DNA of 64,000 nucleotides from Hyphomicrobium zavarzinii ATCC 27496 (GCF_000383415.1 NZ_KB911260.1:159255-223254); one strand, 5' to 3'; counted from the first letter of the stretch, positions 17,099 through 26,370 are shown. The notes: generated from the sequence alone by a model not told the origin. Translations and numbers: made by a program.

Positions 17099-19267
17099 TT
17101 ATTTGGTGTGTAGAAGCTTGGTGATCTTGGCCGACATGCTTTCCAGCGAGAACGGCTTGGGCAGCAGCTCGACCCCCTCGTCCAGCACGCCGTTGTGGAC
17201 GATCGCATTGCGGGTGTAGCCGGTGGTGAACAACACCTTGAGGCTGGGGTGCCGCCGCAGGGCCTCCTCGGCAAGCTTGCGTCCGTTCATGCCCGGCATG
17301 ACGACGTCGGTGATGAGGAGCACCACCTCCGGGTGCCGGCCGGCGAGGGCCAGAGCCTCGTGGCCGTTGCTCGCCGACAGGACGGAGAAGCCGAGCTCGG
17401 TCAGCATCTCCGTGGTGAGGCGGCGCACGTCGTCGTCGTCCTCCACGACGAGGACGCGCCTGCCCTGTCCGCGGATGGGCACGACCTCCTGCTCGATAGC
17501 GGGGGGACTGGTGACCCGTTTGTCGGCCAGACGGGGGAAGTAGAGCTTCACCGTCGTGCCGACGCCGACTTCGCTGTAGATTTTGACGTGTCCATTGGAC
17601 TGCTTGATGAAGCCGTACACCTGGCTGAGGCCGAGCCCCGTGCCGAGGCCGACCTCCTTGGTCGTGAAGAACGGATCGAAGGCGCGCCGGATGACCTCGG
17701 GCGCCATGCCATGGCCGGTGTCGGTGACGGCGATGAGCACGTACTGGCCTGCGGTGATGTCGGCATGTGCTGCGACGTAGGGGTCGTCGAGATAGGCATT
17801 GGCGGTTTCAAAGGTGAGCTTGCCGCCTTCCGGCATCGCGTCGCGGGCGTTGACCGCGAGATTGAGGAGCGTGCTTTCGAGGCCATGCTGATCGACGTGG
17901 ATGCTCCACAGCCCACCCGCTCCTACGAACTCCATGGTGATGTTTTCGGGAATGGTGCGCCGGAGAACGTCGGCGATGCCGCCGAGCAGCTTGTTGGCGT
18001 CGGTCCGCTGTGGCGAGAGCGGCTGCTGGCGTGAGAAGGAGAGGAGGCGCGAGACCAGCGTTGCGGCGCGTTCGGCGCCTTTCACGGCGCCGCCGATGAA
18101 CTCCTGGATTTCGAAATCGCCCCGCTCCATGCGCCGCTCGGCGAGCCTGAGGCTGCTCAGGATGACGGCCAGCATGTTGTTGAAGTCGTGGGCAATGCCG
18201 CCAGTGAGCTGGCCGACGGCTTCCATCTTCTGGGACTGGCGGAGCGCTTCCTCGACCGTGCGCAGACGCGCCTGCTCGTTGAGCCGTTCCGTGACGTCGT
18301 ATACGAACTGATAGGCGCCGATCAGTTCACCCGTGGTGTTGAAAAGAGGGTTGAAGCGCATTTCGTAGAAGGTGCGCTGCTCCAGATCTCCGAACTCGGC
18401 GATCTCCATGAACGGCTCCCCGGAGAACGCCCGCTGCCAAAGTGCGTGCGCGGCCTTCTGCTGCTCGGGAAAATCGCGGAGGAGATCGATAAGATTGTCG
18501 CCGACGCGGGGCTCCATGCCGAACAGGCGCTCGAACTCTCGGGCGGCGGCGCCGTTGAGCGCGATCCAACGGTAATCCGTGTCGAGGACCTGGACGAAGG
18601 CGTCGGTCGCCTCGACGATTTCGGCGAGCACCTTGCGCTCGGCGAGCGCCTGGGCAACGCGTGCTTCGAGCGTTTCGTTGAGCCTCTGAAGCGCCTCTTC
18701 CGCTCGCTTGCGGGCCGTCACGTCCTGAAAGAGGACGGCTACTTGCTGTAGGCCCGCGGGTTCGATGCGGAATGCCGAAAGAGCGAGGTGGCGTCCGGTC
18801 GCGATCAGCTCGCGCTCGAAACGGATCGGCTCGCCGGTGACGAGCACGCCGCGGTAGAGTTCCACCCAGCCGTCGGCTTCGTCCGGGACCATATCGCGCA
18901 CCTTCTGCCCGACGACATTCTGGATGCCGGCGTGGAGCGCGTAAGCGGCGTTGGCTTCGATGTGAATGTAGTCGCTGAGCGGGCCGTGCGGGCCGTCGAA
19001 GAACTCGATGATGCAGAAGCCTTCGTCGATCTTCTCGAAGAGGGTGCGGTAGCGTTCGGCACTGAAATCGAGCGGGTCTCTCGTGTCCCCCTCGGCGGCC
19101 GTAACCGATTTCAAGCGCGCGTTCTCGTCTTCCAGGATTGCGATGCGGCGCTGCAGGTCTTCGAGGTGTTCGGATGTCACGCGGGCGGTCCAGGGATGTT
19201 GCGATCTAGGCGTGCTCGCACCGCGGGCTGGCGAAAGTCGCAAAATGCTGGAGGCGCACGCAAACAT
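17099..19267 (-). CDS. PAS-containing hybrid sensor histidine kinase/response regulator
   Basis: A 722-aa cytosolic two-component protein with no membrane segment visible. It has an N-terminal coiled coil (LEDLQRRIAILEDENARLKS), a first PAS (from RYRTLFEKIDEGFCIIEFFD), a second PAS (ATDAFVQVLDTDYRWIALNG), a HisKA box with GGIAHDFNNMLAVI, an HATPase (NLAVNARDAMPEGG, GHGMAPEV, GLGTGLGLS) and a C-terminal receiver (VLVVEDDDDVRRL, phospho-Asp in LLITDVVMPGMNG, late KPF). A GTG at 19178-19180 just before the coiled coil may be the true start. Partner and signal are unknown. Confidence 0.92.
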   Translation of the reverse strand: MFACASSILRLSPARGASTPRSQHPWTARVTSEHLEDLQRRIAILEDENARLKSVTAAEGDTRDPLDFSAERYRTLFEKIDEGFCIIEFFDGPHGPLSDYIHIEANAAYALHAGIQNVVGQKVRDMVPDEADGWVELYRGVLVTGEPIRFERELIATGRHLALSAFRIEPAGLQQVAVLFQDVTARKRAEEALQRLNETLEARVAQALAERKVLAEIVEATDAFVQVLDTDYRWIALNGAAAREFERLFGMEPRVGDNLIDLLRDFPEQQKAAHALWQRAFSGEPFMEIAEFGDLEQRTFYEMRFNPLFNTTGELIGAYQFVYDVTERLNEQARLRTVEEALRQSQKMEAVGQLTGGIAHDFNNMLAVILSSLRLAERRMERGDFEIQEFIGGAVKGAERAATLVSRLLSFSRQQPLSPQRTDANKLLGGIADVLRRTIPENITMEFVGAGGLWSIHVDQHGLESTLLNLAVNARDAMPEGGKLTFETANAYLDDPYVAAHADITAGQYVLIAVTDTGHGMAPEVIRRAFDPFFTTKEVGLGTGLGLSQVYGFIKQSNGHVKIYSEVGVGTTVKLYFPRLADKRVTSPPAIEQEVVPIRGQGRRVLVVEDDDDVRRLTTEMLTELGFSVLSASNGHEALALAGRHPEVVLLITDVVMPGMNGRKLAEEALRRHPSLKVLFTTGYTRNAIVHNGVLDEGVELLPKPFSLESMSAKITKLLHTK

Positions 19268-19819
19268 TAATGGCCGTCATGGCGTGGAGTTCCATGGGAT
19301 GGCCGATTTTGTGCGTGGTGGTGCGAGCGCGGCGCTGGGTAGCGCCGGCACAGGATGCGCGTCTCAACGCCTTTGGCTCTTGACAGACGAGGCTATCGGA
19401 CCAACTCTCATAGGTGACGGCTATCGCTGTCGTGGCTTCCCTGGGACGGATCCGGATGGTCCGTTTCGCGTGGCGGACAGCACCCCCCGGTTGCGAGGAT
19501 GGTCGTCCTTCGTTCAGATCATGTGTGCTGCGTCGGATTGACTGGATCCTCCGCTCTCATGGTCCTCGGAGTGCCGGATCAACAGCGAATGGAGGGAGCA
19601 TGACGCCACCTGGTTACATCGCCGGACCCCGCGCTCAAGCGAGGTCCAAGCTTGGGTGGTGAGAGCCGCTGCAGCATAAGCTCCGCGCATCCAGGTTTTT
19701 CAAACCTCATTGCTGATCATTTTCATGCGAGGGCGGAACGCCGGTCAAGATCTGGACCGAGGCGCCAGAGCCTCGCCTCATAAGCCCGGCTTAGCTGGGC
19801 AGGTTACCGAAGACAAAAA
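19268..19819. other. intergenic stretch without a convincing gene
   Basis: More than 500 bp between the hybrid kinase and the next terminator. Short frames occur on both strands but none has family-like sequence or a good start. A small hairpin, GGACC (19624-19628)/GGTCC (19645-19649), is visible. It may be decayed gene sequence; no insertion-sequence ends were found. Confidence 0.4.
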
Positions 19820-19861
19820 GAGCCCCGGTCGGCTGAAGGCGCGACGGGGCTCAATTTTTTT
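19820..19861. terminator. bidirectional intrinsic terminator
   Basis: GAGCCCCG (19820-19827) pairs with CGGGGCTC (19845-19852). The hairpin is followed by a T-run at 19855-19861 on the plus strand and preceded by A5 (19815-19819), which gives a U-run on the minus strand. It ends the small secreted-protein gene that stops at 19974. Confidence 0.85.
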
Positions 19862-19973
19862 GCCGACTGCTATGTTCCGGCCGTAAGGAGGGACCGGGCG
19901 CGCGAGAGAGACCACACGTTCGCACCCGGCCCGAAGCCGCGGGGGGAGCGCGGCTAACGACTTCATGCCTTCG

Positions 19974-20282
19974 CTATTGGGTCACGGTGCCTTCGACGAC
20001 GGTGGCGCCGTTCAGCTTGCCGTCATTGAAGGTGAGCTTGTCGCCGGACTTGGCCATCCAGGAAAAGCCCCAGGGGCCGGTGAGGCCACAGCCGTCCTTG
20101 CACTTCGCGGAAAGATCCGCGGACTTGCCGCCGGCGACGGTTTCCACGTGCTCGACGTTGCCTTCGTCGATGCCGACCTTCAGGTCCGCCTTGTCCTTGT
20201 TATCGATGGTGAGCGCCATTGCGGGAGACGCGATGAGCGCGAAGGCAGCGGCGGCAAGCCAGGAGGCTTTGGGATGGTGCAT
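19974..20282 (-). CDS. small secreted protein with CxxxC and TGPWGFS motif (paralogue 1)
   Basis: A 102-aa exported protein of a family I do not recognise. A signal peptide (to about ASPAMA) leads into one compact domain: LTIDNKDKADLKVGIDEGN, a GGKSADLS segment, the pair CKDGC, then LTGPWGFS and a short tail. The gene at 22049-22549 encodes the same domain (LTIKN, VGVDNGSEE, GGSVDVT, CSSEC, VTGPWGFS) with a long extra tail, so the two are paralogues. GGAGAGG lies 6 nt before the ATG. Likely periplasmic; the two Cys could form a disulfide or bind metal, but this is speculation. Confidence 0.8.
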   Translation of the reverse strand: MHHPKASWLAAAAFALIASPAMALTIDNKDKADLKVGIDEGNVEHVETVAGGKSADLSAKCKDGCGLTGPWGFSWMAKSGDKLTFNDGKLNGATVVEGTVTQ

Positions 20283-20526
20283 GGTTCCTCTCCAATTGTT
20301 TCTTGGTTACCCTCTCGCCAGGCGCGCCACCTGTCGCTCGCGCAGACACGGAAGGTGTTTCACGTCAGCGTGTTAGCGCGCGCCGGCGATTGTCATGTAT
20401 CTAGGAGCAGGAAGAGCACGCACCATTGCGGACGGCACCGTCCGCGTGCGCCATTACGGGATCGCGACTACGCGATTTTGCGTGTTGAAATGGAGGCTTT
20501 GGCTTCTATTTAAAAGCCTTTTGGGC

Positions 20527-21051
20527 TCATGGTCCCATGCACGCGTTTTCATTGTCGGCTGCCGTTTTCGGTTTCGGCGCGTTGGCGGCCGGCCGGCCGG
20601 AGCCGAGAGCGCCGTTGGCGCGGGCGCGCAGGTAAACGTAGATGTCGTCGAGGTAGCACATCACGTTCTTGTTCGTGCCGAAGGCGGGCATGACGAGCGC
20701 CTGGGCGGTGTTCACGGCCTGCTTTCCGCCGACGACGGTCTTCACGAAATCGTCGTACGACATGGACTTGAGGGAATCCGTGAGGTCCGGGGCAAAACTC
20801 GATCCGGAGCCGTCGAAGCCGTGGCAGACCTCGCATGAGCCATTGAAGCGGCGGTAGCCCGAGAAGGTGTACCAGTCCACCTCGCCGTTCTTGCCGATCT
20901 TGTACGTAGGATTGCCCGCAGCGTCGAAATACTTGCCGTCGTCCGAGGAGGCGACGGCCGGATCGTTCGGGACCACGGGGGCGGCGACCGCGGGTGGAAC
21001 CGCCGGGGCGAGCATCAGAAAGAGGGCGAGGCATGACATGGATGTGCGCAT
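20527..21051 (-). CDS. c-type cytochrome, methanol metabolism-related family
   Basis: A 174-aa periplasmic monohaem cytochrome. A Sec signal peptide (MRTSMSCLALFLMLAPAVPP, cleavage near AVAAP) precedes the haem motif CEVCH within FNGSCEVCHGFDGSG. The likely distal ligand is the Met in VMPAFGTNKNVMCYLDD, which also carries an extra Cys, giving the four-Cys pattern of the methanol-metabolism-related cytochrome family. The ATG at 21049-21051 sits directly at the signal peptide; upstream frame is discarded. No methanol dehydrogenase is in the window, so the electron donor is unknown. Confidence 0.85.
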   Translation of the reverse strand: MRTSMSCLALFLMLAPAVPPAVAAPVVPNDPAVASSDDGKYFDAAGNPTYKIGKNGEVDWYTFSGYRRFNGSCEVCHGFDGSGSSFAPDLTDSLKSMSYDDFVKTVVGGKQAVNTAQALVMPAFGTNKNVMCYLDDIYVYLRARANGALGSGRPAANAPKPKTAADNENACMGP

Positions 21052-21345
21052 GGACGAACTCCCATTCGGTGGCGGGCCTGTGGGGTGATCAGGCGAGGGG
21101 GAACCATGTTTTTCAGGTATGCGCGGACGAGGCGCCTGCAAGGCGCCTTACGCTTAAGTAAACTCGATGGTAAGGGCGCGCCGCGCGCGCTAACTTCGCC
21201 TGCCTAGAGGCGGGCTGAACGCCAGATGAACTTTCCGCTCAACGGCGGTTCAGGGAGCCTGTGTCACATCCCGGCGTGAGACTTCGCGTAACGAAGCAGG
21301 CCGTGCATGACGTATCAAGCAACGATATCCGAGGGAACGATACCG

Positions 21346-21957
21346 ATGACAGAGCGAGCTATGGGCGACGATCAGCATCTTGGCCCGGTGCAGCGCTTCG
21401 TTCCGTTTCTCAAGACGGCGGCGCTGGTGGTGACGATCGTGGGCGCGGTCCCGACCGCAATCACCGCCTATCATGCCTGGCAGTACAAGGTTCCGTTCAC
21501 GCAGGTCTCGCACCGCTTGCAGCAGTACGAGATCTGGGAACGCAACATCGACTGCAAGATCGACTACAAGGCGCTTTCCACCTCGCAGGGAACGAAGGTC
21601 GATGCGGGGGCGTGCGCGAGCACGGGCGACATCTCGCTCAAGGTCTCGACGCCTGATGGAAAAGCGACCTACGAGTGGATTGCCTACAATCAGCTTCAGA
21701 AGCCGGGCGAGCCGCCCTCATCGAGCTTCATCGATCTCTTCATCGGCGCCGCGCGTGCCGATGGCGCTTTGCCGCAAGGCGTGCGCGTTGCGCAGAGCCT
21801 CGAGGTCGTCTGCCAGTCGCTCGTGAGCAAGACGCAACTCGTGCGCGTGGTGAAGGAAGGCGGCAAATGCTATCGCGAGGTCATGTCGCCGATGCGCGGC
21901 ACGGTGGACAAGCGCGAGGAGGTGCCGTGCGAAACGAAGTGCACGGCCGCGGGCTAG
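21346..21957 (+). CDS. single-pass membrane protein, periplasmic Cys-containing domain, unknown function
   Basis: A 203-aa protein with no family I recognise. A short cytosolic N-terminus is followed by one transmembrane helix (LKTAALVVTIVGAVPTAITA, about residues 22-42) and a 150-residue exported domain with six cysteines (in NIDCKIDY, GACAST, EVVCQS, GGKCYRE, PCETKC). GAGGGA is 9 nt before ATG 21346; an upstream ATG at 21307 is possible. It lies between the cytochrome and the second TGPWGFS-family gene and shares their exported, Cys-bearing character. Confidence 0.65.
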   Translation: MTERAMGDDQHLGPVQRFVPFLKTAALVVTIVGAVPTAITAYHAWQYKVPFTQVSHRLQQYEIWERNIDCKIDYKALSTSQGTKVDAGACASTGDISLKVSTPDGKATYEWIAYNQLQKPGEPPSSSFIDLFIGAARADGALPQGVRVAQSLEVVCQSLVSKTQLVRVVKEGGKCYREVMSPMRGTVDKREEVPCETKCTAAG

Positions 21958-21986
21958 CCTCGCGGTCTTCCCCACCATGAAATGAA

Positions 21987-22026
21987 AAATCCGCGGACCG
22001 GATACCGGTCCGCGGATTTGTTTTTT
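21987..22026. terminator. intrinsic terminator between convergent genes
   Basis: A perfect 15-bp stem: AAATCCGCGGACCGG at 21987-22001, loop ATA, and its complement at 22005-22019, then T6 at 22021-22026. It lies between the convergent genes ending at 21957 and 22049; the A-run at 21985-21989 lets it serve the minus strand too. Confidence 0.9.
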
Positions 22027-22048
22027 ATGCGGTGCTCGCGGCGCGCGC

Positions 22049-22549
22049 TTACTTCTTGGGGCCCTCGAAGAGCATCTGGAAGCTGCCGGCGCCGGGGCCT
22101 TTCTGGGCCTGCTTCGAGGAGCGCGGCTTGTTCGCGCGCTTGCTGCGGGCCTTCGCGGGGGCGGCCTTGGCGGGCGCGGCATCGGGCGCCGTAGCGGCCG
22201 TGGCCTGGGCGTCTGCCGGCTCGGCGACAGGGTTCTGCGGAACTAGGCCCTGGGCGGGCGGCGCGGCGGTGGCGGTGACGAGCGAGTCACCATCGGTGGA
22301 GATGGTGGCGTTCTGGGCGACGAGGCGCGAGAAGCCCCACGGGCCGGTCACGGCGCATTCGGAGCTGCAATCCTGCGTCACGTCCACGGAGCCGCCGGCC
22401 GGGATCTGATAGACGGCCTCCTCGGATCCGTTGTCGACGCCGACCGAGACCTCCTTGCCGGAGGTGTTCTTGATGGTGAGTGCTGCAACCGGAATGGCCG
22501 CGACGGTAAGCACGGCGAAAGCGGCTACGGCGCGCGTCATGAGGCTCAT
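22049..22549 (-). CDS. secreted protein with CxxxC and TGPWGFS motif and basic Ala/Pro tail (paralogue 2)
   Basis: A 166-aa exported protein. GGGAG lies 6 nt before the ATG at 22547-22549 (MSLMTRAVAAFAVL), which sets the start after an apparent signal peptide ending near VAA. Residues about 23-95 repeat the domain of the 19974-20282 gene, including the CSSEC pair and VTGPWGFS. The C-terminal 70 residues are an Ala/Pro/Lys-rich, low-complexity, strongly basic tail (KARSKRANKPRSSKQAQKG) ending SFQMLFEGPKK. The tail may bind the cell envelope; its function is unknown. Confidence 0.78.
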   Translation of the reverse strand: MSLMTRAVAAFAVLTVAAIPVAALTIKNTSGKEVSVGVDNGSEEAVYQIPAGGSVDVTQDCSSECAVTGPWGFSRLVAQNATISTDGDSLVTATAAPPAQGLVPQNPVAEPADAQATAATAPDAAPAKAAPAKARSKRANKPRSSKQAQKGPGAGSFQMLFEGPKK

Positions 22550-22762
22550 GGTCGTCTCCCTGGTCATGCGGCGGGGCCGTTGCTCACTCAACCGTTGGCC
22601 TTCCGCGGGCGCGGCCGCCAGATACCATTCTGGGGCGTAGATGGCATCATAAATAATGTATGTTTAACAATTTACTTAAAATTGCTCCTATGCAGAGTTA
22701 TCTCTGCAATTCATTTGCTTGATTTTCCGTGTTTATTTTCTGTTGTCCCGACGAAGCAAGCT

Positions 22763-23269
22763 TTAACGGTTCGTTGTTACGGCAACCCAGGTCGGGTCTT
22801 CCTGTGAGCGGCGCTCGAAGGTGAGGAAGTCGTAGTAGCCGCAGCGGCCCTTGCCGGGGAACGAGCGGCAGACCGAGGGGCGCGCCTCGTAGATGGTGCA
22901 GCGGCGCTTCACGGTATCGAAGAAGCGGCAGATGGCGCCGAAGTGGCGGTCCTTCTTGCGCTTCATGGCGTACTTGCGCCCGTGGGCCTCGCGCGTGAAG
23001 GCGCGGCGGGCCTCCTCGAACTCCATGCCGTGATGACGGGCGAGACGCTCGACGTCTCGCTTGTCGAGCGCAATGAGCGGGTAGGAGCAGCAATACCCGG
23101 GGCACTTCTTACAGTCGTACACGCGAGAGATATCCGTTTCGAGGTTTGTGGCTTGACGGGTGATCGGGGGCGAGCGGCCGGCGTGCTTGGCTTCCTCTGC
23201 GCGCAACCTCGGGCGCCCCGCATCCACCACCCTTCTCTTCCTGTTATCGCCCCTTCTCGCCCACGGCAA
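22763..23269 (-). CDS. YkgJ-type cysteine cluster protein
   Basis: A 168-aa soluble protein of the YkgJ (CxxCxxCC) family, thought to bind zinc or an Fe-S cluster. Cysteines are in YDCKKCPGYCCSYPLI, AICRFFD, RRCTIYEARPSVCRSFPGKG, a textbook arrangement (R-P-x-V-C-R). The first 45 residues are poorly conserved and the true start may be internal, just before ETDISRVYDCKKC. The biochemical role is unproven. It is divergent from the pentapeptide-repeat gene. Confidence 0.85.
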   Translation of the reverse strand: MPWARRGDNRKRRVVDAGRPRLRAEEAKHAGRSPPITRQATNLETDISRVYDCKKCPGYCCSYPLIALDKRDVERLARHHGMEFEEARRAFTREAHGRKYAMKRKKDRHFGAICRFFDTVKRRCTIYEARPSVCRSFPGKGRCGYYDFLTFERRSQEDPTWVAVTTNR

Positions 23270-23449
23270 CGGCCAAAGCCTGTGTTGCCAAAGGACTAGG
23301 CACTCGAGGTGCGTGCTTTTTGCGTCCAGGGGGCAACAATCCGAAAGAAAAGTGCTGCAGGCTGGGACCTGGTGCCCTGGCCTCCGGACACACTTTCTCC
23401 TTTAATGTCGGCGCATGTCAGTACCCGTATCTTATCGAGGGTTCCCGGA

Positions 23450-25504
23450 ATGACGGATTTGGCTCGTGGCGCGCCAGAGGGTGAAACGCCGGTCAACCCG
23501 TACAGTCTGCTCGAGGCGGTGAACAGCTCGAGCGACACCGCGCATACGGGCTGGCTGATCTTCCTCGCCATCATGGCCTACCTGGTGATCGCTGTAGCAG
23601 GCGTCACGCATAAGGATCTGCTGCTCGAAACGCCGGTTTCCCTGCCGATCCTTCAGGTCAATATTCAGCTCAAGCAGTTTTTCCAGTTTGCGCCCATTGT
23701 GCTCGTGCTGATGCACCTGGGGCTCGTGTCGCAGCTCACGCTGCTCGCACGCGAGACGCTGGAGTTCGACTACGCCATCCGGCTGCTCGAAGCGACGGAC
23801 AAGCGCACGCATCCGCTCCGGCTCGAGCTCAACAACTTCTTCTTCGTGCAGGCGATCGCGGGGCCGTACCGGAGCCGCGTGATGAGCGCGTTCCTGCACG
23901 GCATGAGCTGGCTGACGCTGGTGGTGCTGCCGGTGGTGCTGCTCATCTACATCCAGGTGGTGTTCCTGCCGTACCACGATGTGGCCATCACGTGGACGCA
24001 TCGCGTGGCGCTTCTGGTCGACATCGCCATGCTGATCTCCATCGGCGTGTTCCTGATGCGGGCCGAGACGTCGTTCATGCAGGCGTTCCTGCGGACCACG
24101 TCGGCACATCCGGTGAGCTTTGTCGCCACCATCGTGGTGCTGCTGGCGGTGTGGATCTTCTCGTTCTTCTTCGCGACGATCCCGGGCGAGCAACTCGACC
24201 GAACCACGCAGCGCATGCTCGGCTTCAACAACGAGGACGAGGTGGGCGAGCGGCCGCGCTACGTGGCTGGATATGCGGTGCCGCTGCTGACGTTCGGATC
24301 CGAAGGATCGCTGCTCGGCATTTTCAAGCGCAATCTCGAGGTGATCGATACCGATCTCGTGGTGGACAAGGAACAGACGCCGGGCGAGCCCAGCATCAGC
24401 CTGCGCGACCGCGATCTCCGTTTCGCGAAGCTCGACCGCTCGGACCTGCACCAGGCGGACCTCACGGGAGCGGATCTGCGCGGGGCGTCTCTCATCGGCG
24501 CCGATCTTCGCGGCGCGTGGCTCGCGTGCGCGGATGCGATGCAGCTCATCCTCACCGAGGATCGCCAGGCGGCGAATTGCACGACGGCGCGGCGGGCGGT
24601 GTTCACGCGTGCGCGGCTCGACGGCGCACACATGACCGGCGTCGACCTTCGCGGCGCAAAGCTCGACGAAGCCCGCCTCGAAGGGGCGGAGCTTCCCTAT
24701 TCGCTTCTGCAGGGCGCGAACTTCTCGTCGGCCCGGCTCGACAAGGCGGATCTCACGGGCGGCGTGCAGGCGCAGGGCGCTAATTTCCTGGTGGCCAACC
24801 TGCAAGGGGCGGATCTCACGGGTGCGCACCTGCTCGCGGCGGATTTCTCGAGCGCCGACATGACGGGCGCGGTGCTGAGCTACGCGCATCTCGATCTCGC
24901 GGAGCTGCGTGACGCCAAGCTCGACGGGGCCGTGCTCTATCGCGCGTCTCTGCGCGGGGCCGATCTCATCGGCGCCAGCATCACCGGCGCTGACTTGCGA
25001 GAGGCCAAGGTGTGGCGGACGGTGCCGCCGACCGTCGACCCGGAAGGGCTGGCGGACCTTTCGGGCGTTGCCGTCACGGCGATGACGGAGACCGACGTCT
25101 CTGACATCAAGTATTCGCTGGAGCGCATCCTGAGCCGGCGTGTGAAGGCGCGCGTCGCGGAGCAGGTGGAGCCGCTGGTCAACCTGCCGGAGGTGGCCAA
25201 GTGGGAGTCGACGCCGGATTTCGCGCAGTGGCAGGGGCTCGCCTCCAACGGCGCCCAGCCCGTGGCGGATGCCTACCGGACGCGTATCACGGACTACCTG
25301 ATGCGGCTGCAGTGCCGCCCGCGGTGGAGCAACGGCTCGGTGGCGACGGGCGTCGCGCGGCGCGCGCAGCGGCAGGAATTCCGCGGCGACCTGACGGCGA
25401 TCTACGACCGCCTCAAGACCGAGGACTGCCCGGCTTCGAAGACGGTGGCACCGAAAACGCTGAAGGATCTTTCGGCGGCCGCCGACATCGCGCGCGGAGG
25501 CTGA
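23450..25504 (+). CDS. membrane-anchored pentapeptide-repeat protein
   Basis: A 684-aa protein. The N-terminal half has about four transmembrane helices (GWLIFLAIMAYLVIAVAGV, FAPIVLVLMHLGLV, a pair near LTLVVLPVVLLIYIQVVFL, and FVATIVVLLAVWIFSFFFAT). From about residue 320 it carries two long runs of A(D/N)LxGA-type pentapeptides (DLTGADLRGASLIGADLRGA and many more), which fold as a right-handed quadrilateral beta-helix, then a Cys-bearing C-terminal region. ATG 23450 was chosen because the upstream frame is not protein-like. The partner and function are unknown. Confidence 0.88.
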   Translation: MTDLARGAPEGETPVNPYSLLEAVNSSSDTAHTGWLIFLAIMAYLVIAVAGVTHKDLLLETPVSLPILQVNIQLKQFFQFAPIVLVLMHLGLVSQLTLLARETLEFDYAIRLLEATDKRTHPLRLELNNFFFVQAIAGPYRSRVMSAFLHGMSWLTLVVLPVVLLIYIQVVFLPYHDVAITWTHRVALLVDIAMLISIGVFLMRAETSFMQAFLRTTSAHPVSFVATIVVLLAVWIFSFFFATIPGEQLDRTTQRMLGFNNEDEVGERPRYVAGYAVPLLTFGSEGSLLGIFKRNLEVIDTDLVVDKEQTPGEPSISLRDRDLRFAKLDRSDLHQADLTGADLRGASLIGADLRGAWLACADAMQLILTEDRQAANCTTARRAVFTRARLDGAHMTGVDLRGAKLDEARLEGAELPYSLLQGANFSSARLDKADLTGGVQAQGANFLVANLQGADLTGAHLLAADFSSADMTGAVLSYAHLDLAELRDAKLDGAVLYRASLRGADLIGASITGADLREAKVWRTVPPTVDPEGLADLSGVAVTAMTETDVSDIKYSLERILSRRVKARVAEQVEPLVNLPEVAKWESTPDFAQWQGLASNGAQPVADAYRTRITDYLMRLQCRPRWSNGSVATGVARRAQRQEFRGDLTAIYDRLKTEDCPASKTVAPKTLKDLSAAADIARGG

Positions 25505-25555
25505 CTGGCGGTCGCGGATGGGCTGCGCTGTTGCCAAGACGCCGTTCGGGATGTA

Positions 25556-25570
25556 GAACGTAACAAGAAC
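25556..25570 (+). promoter_or_regulatory. LexA-box-like sequence upstream of ssb
   Basis: GAACGTAACAAGAAC is an exact GAAC-N7-GAAC, the alphaproteobacterial LexA operator. It lies 52 bp after the pentapeptide-repeat stop and about 260 bp before ssb, which is SOS-controlled in many relatives. The distance to ssb is long, so a remote promoter would be needed. Confidence 0.5.
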
Positions 25571-25827
25571 TGTGGCGATTTCGCCAGCGCGGGTGGTCGA
25601 AAAGCGACGGCGAGCGCGGAACTGGTGCGAACGTTTCCGTCCTAACTTCGTGGCACCAGTGGAGAAAGCTTTGGGGACAACCGCCGACGGGTTTCCCGGC
25701 GGGTCACTATTACGGGTAGGGTGCTGCAACTTGAGTCGCCGGTCGCGGGCAGAGGGTGCCGCGGCGAGGCGGCCATCGATGCGCCGGCTCTGCAGGCGTT
25801 CGCAAGCGAAAGAACAAGGAGTTCGAT

Positions 25828-26370
25828 ATGGCTGGATCGGTCAACAAGGTGATCCTGGTCGGAAACCTCGGGCGTGATCCCGAGATCCGCCGCACGCAGG
25901 ACGGGCGTCCGATCGCCAACCTCCGGATCGCCACCAGTGAGACCTGGAAGGACAGAAACAGCGGGGAGCGCCGCGAGAAGACCGAGTGGCACTCGGTCGT
26001 CATCTTCAACGAGAACCTTTGCAAGGTTGCCGAGCAGTATCTGCGCAAGGGCTCGAAGGTGTACGTCGAGGGCCAGCTTCAGACCCGCAAGTGGCAGGAC
26101 CAGCAGGGCCAGGAGCGCTACTCCACGGAAGTCGTGCTGCAGGGTTTCAACGGCCAGCTCACCATGCTGGATGGCCGCGCAGGCGGGAGCGGCCTCGCCG
26201 AAGGTGGCCAGTCTGACTACGGCGGGGACAGCGGCGGCTTTGGCGGTGGCAGCAGCGGCGGCGGGTTCGGTGGCGGCGGCGAAGCCAAGCGCTCGCCCCG
26301 CAGCAGCGGCGGCGGCTCCAAGGGCGGTGGCGGCATGGACAAGCCGTTCGACGACGAGATTCCGTTCTAA
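25828..26370 (+). CDS. ssb: single-stranded DNA-binding protein
   Basis: SSB coats single-stranded DNA and recruits repair and replication proteins. The product is 180 aa. The OB fold begins [20 protein letters not shown] and runs to about residue 112 ([40 protein letters not shown]). A Gly/Ser-rich linker follows and the conserved acidic tip DDEIPF ends the protein. AAGGAG lies 8 nt before ATG 25828, which settles the start. It is usually next to uvrA in this order; here accessory genes separate them. Confidence 0.97.
   Translation: MAGSVNKVILVGNLGRDPEIRRTQDGRPIANLRIATSETWKDRNSGERREKTEWHSVVIFNENLCKVAEQYLRKGSKVYVEGQLQTRKWQDQQGQERYSTEVVLQGFNGQLTMLDGRAGGSGLAEGGQSDYGGDSGGFGGGSSGGGFGGGGEAKRSPRSSGGGSKGGGGMDKPFDDEIPF

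Noticed and set aside
23432-25729. A 765-codon minus-strand frame opposite the pentapeptide-repeat gene
   Set aside because: The plus-strand product has transmembrane helices and regular pentapeptides; the antisense is Arg/His-rich and featureless.
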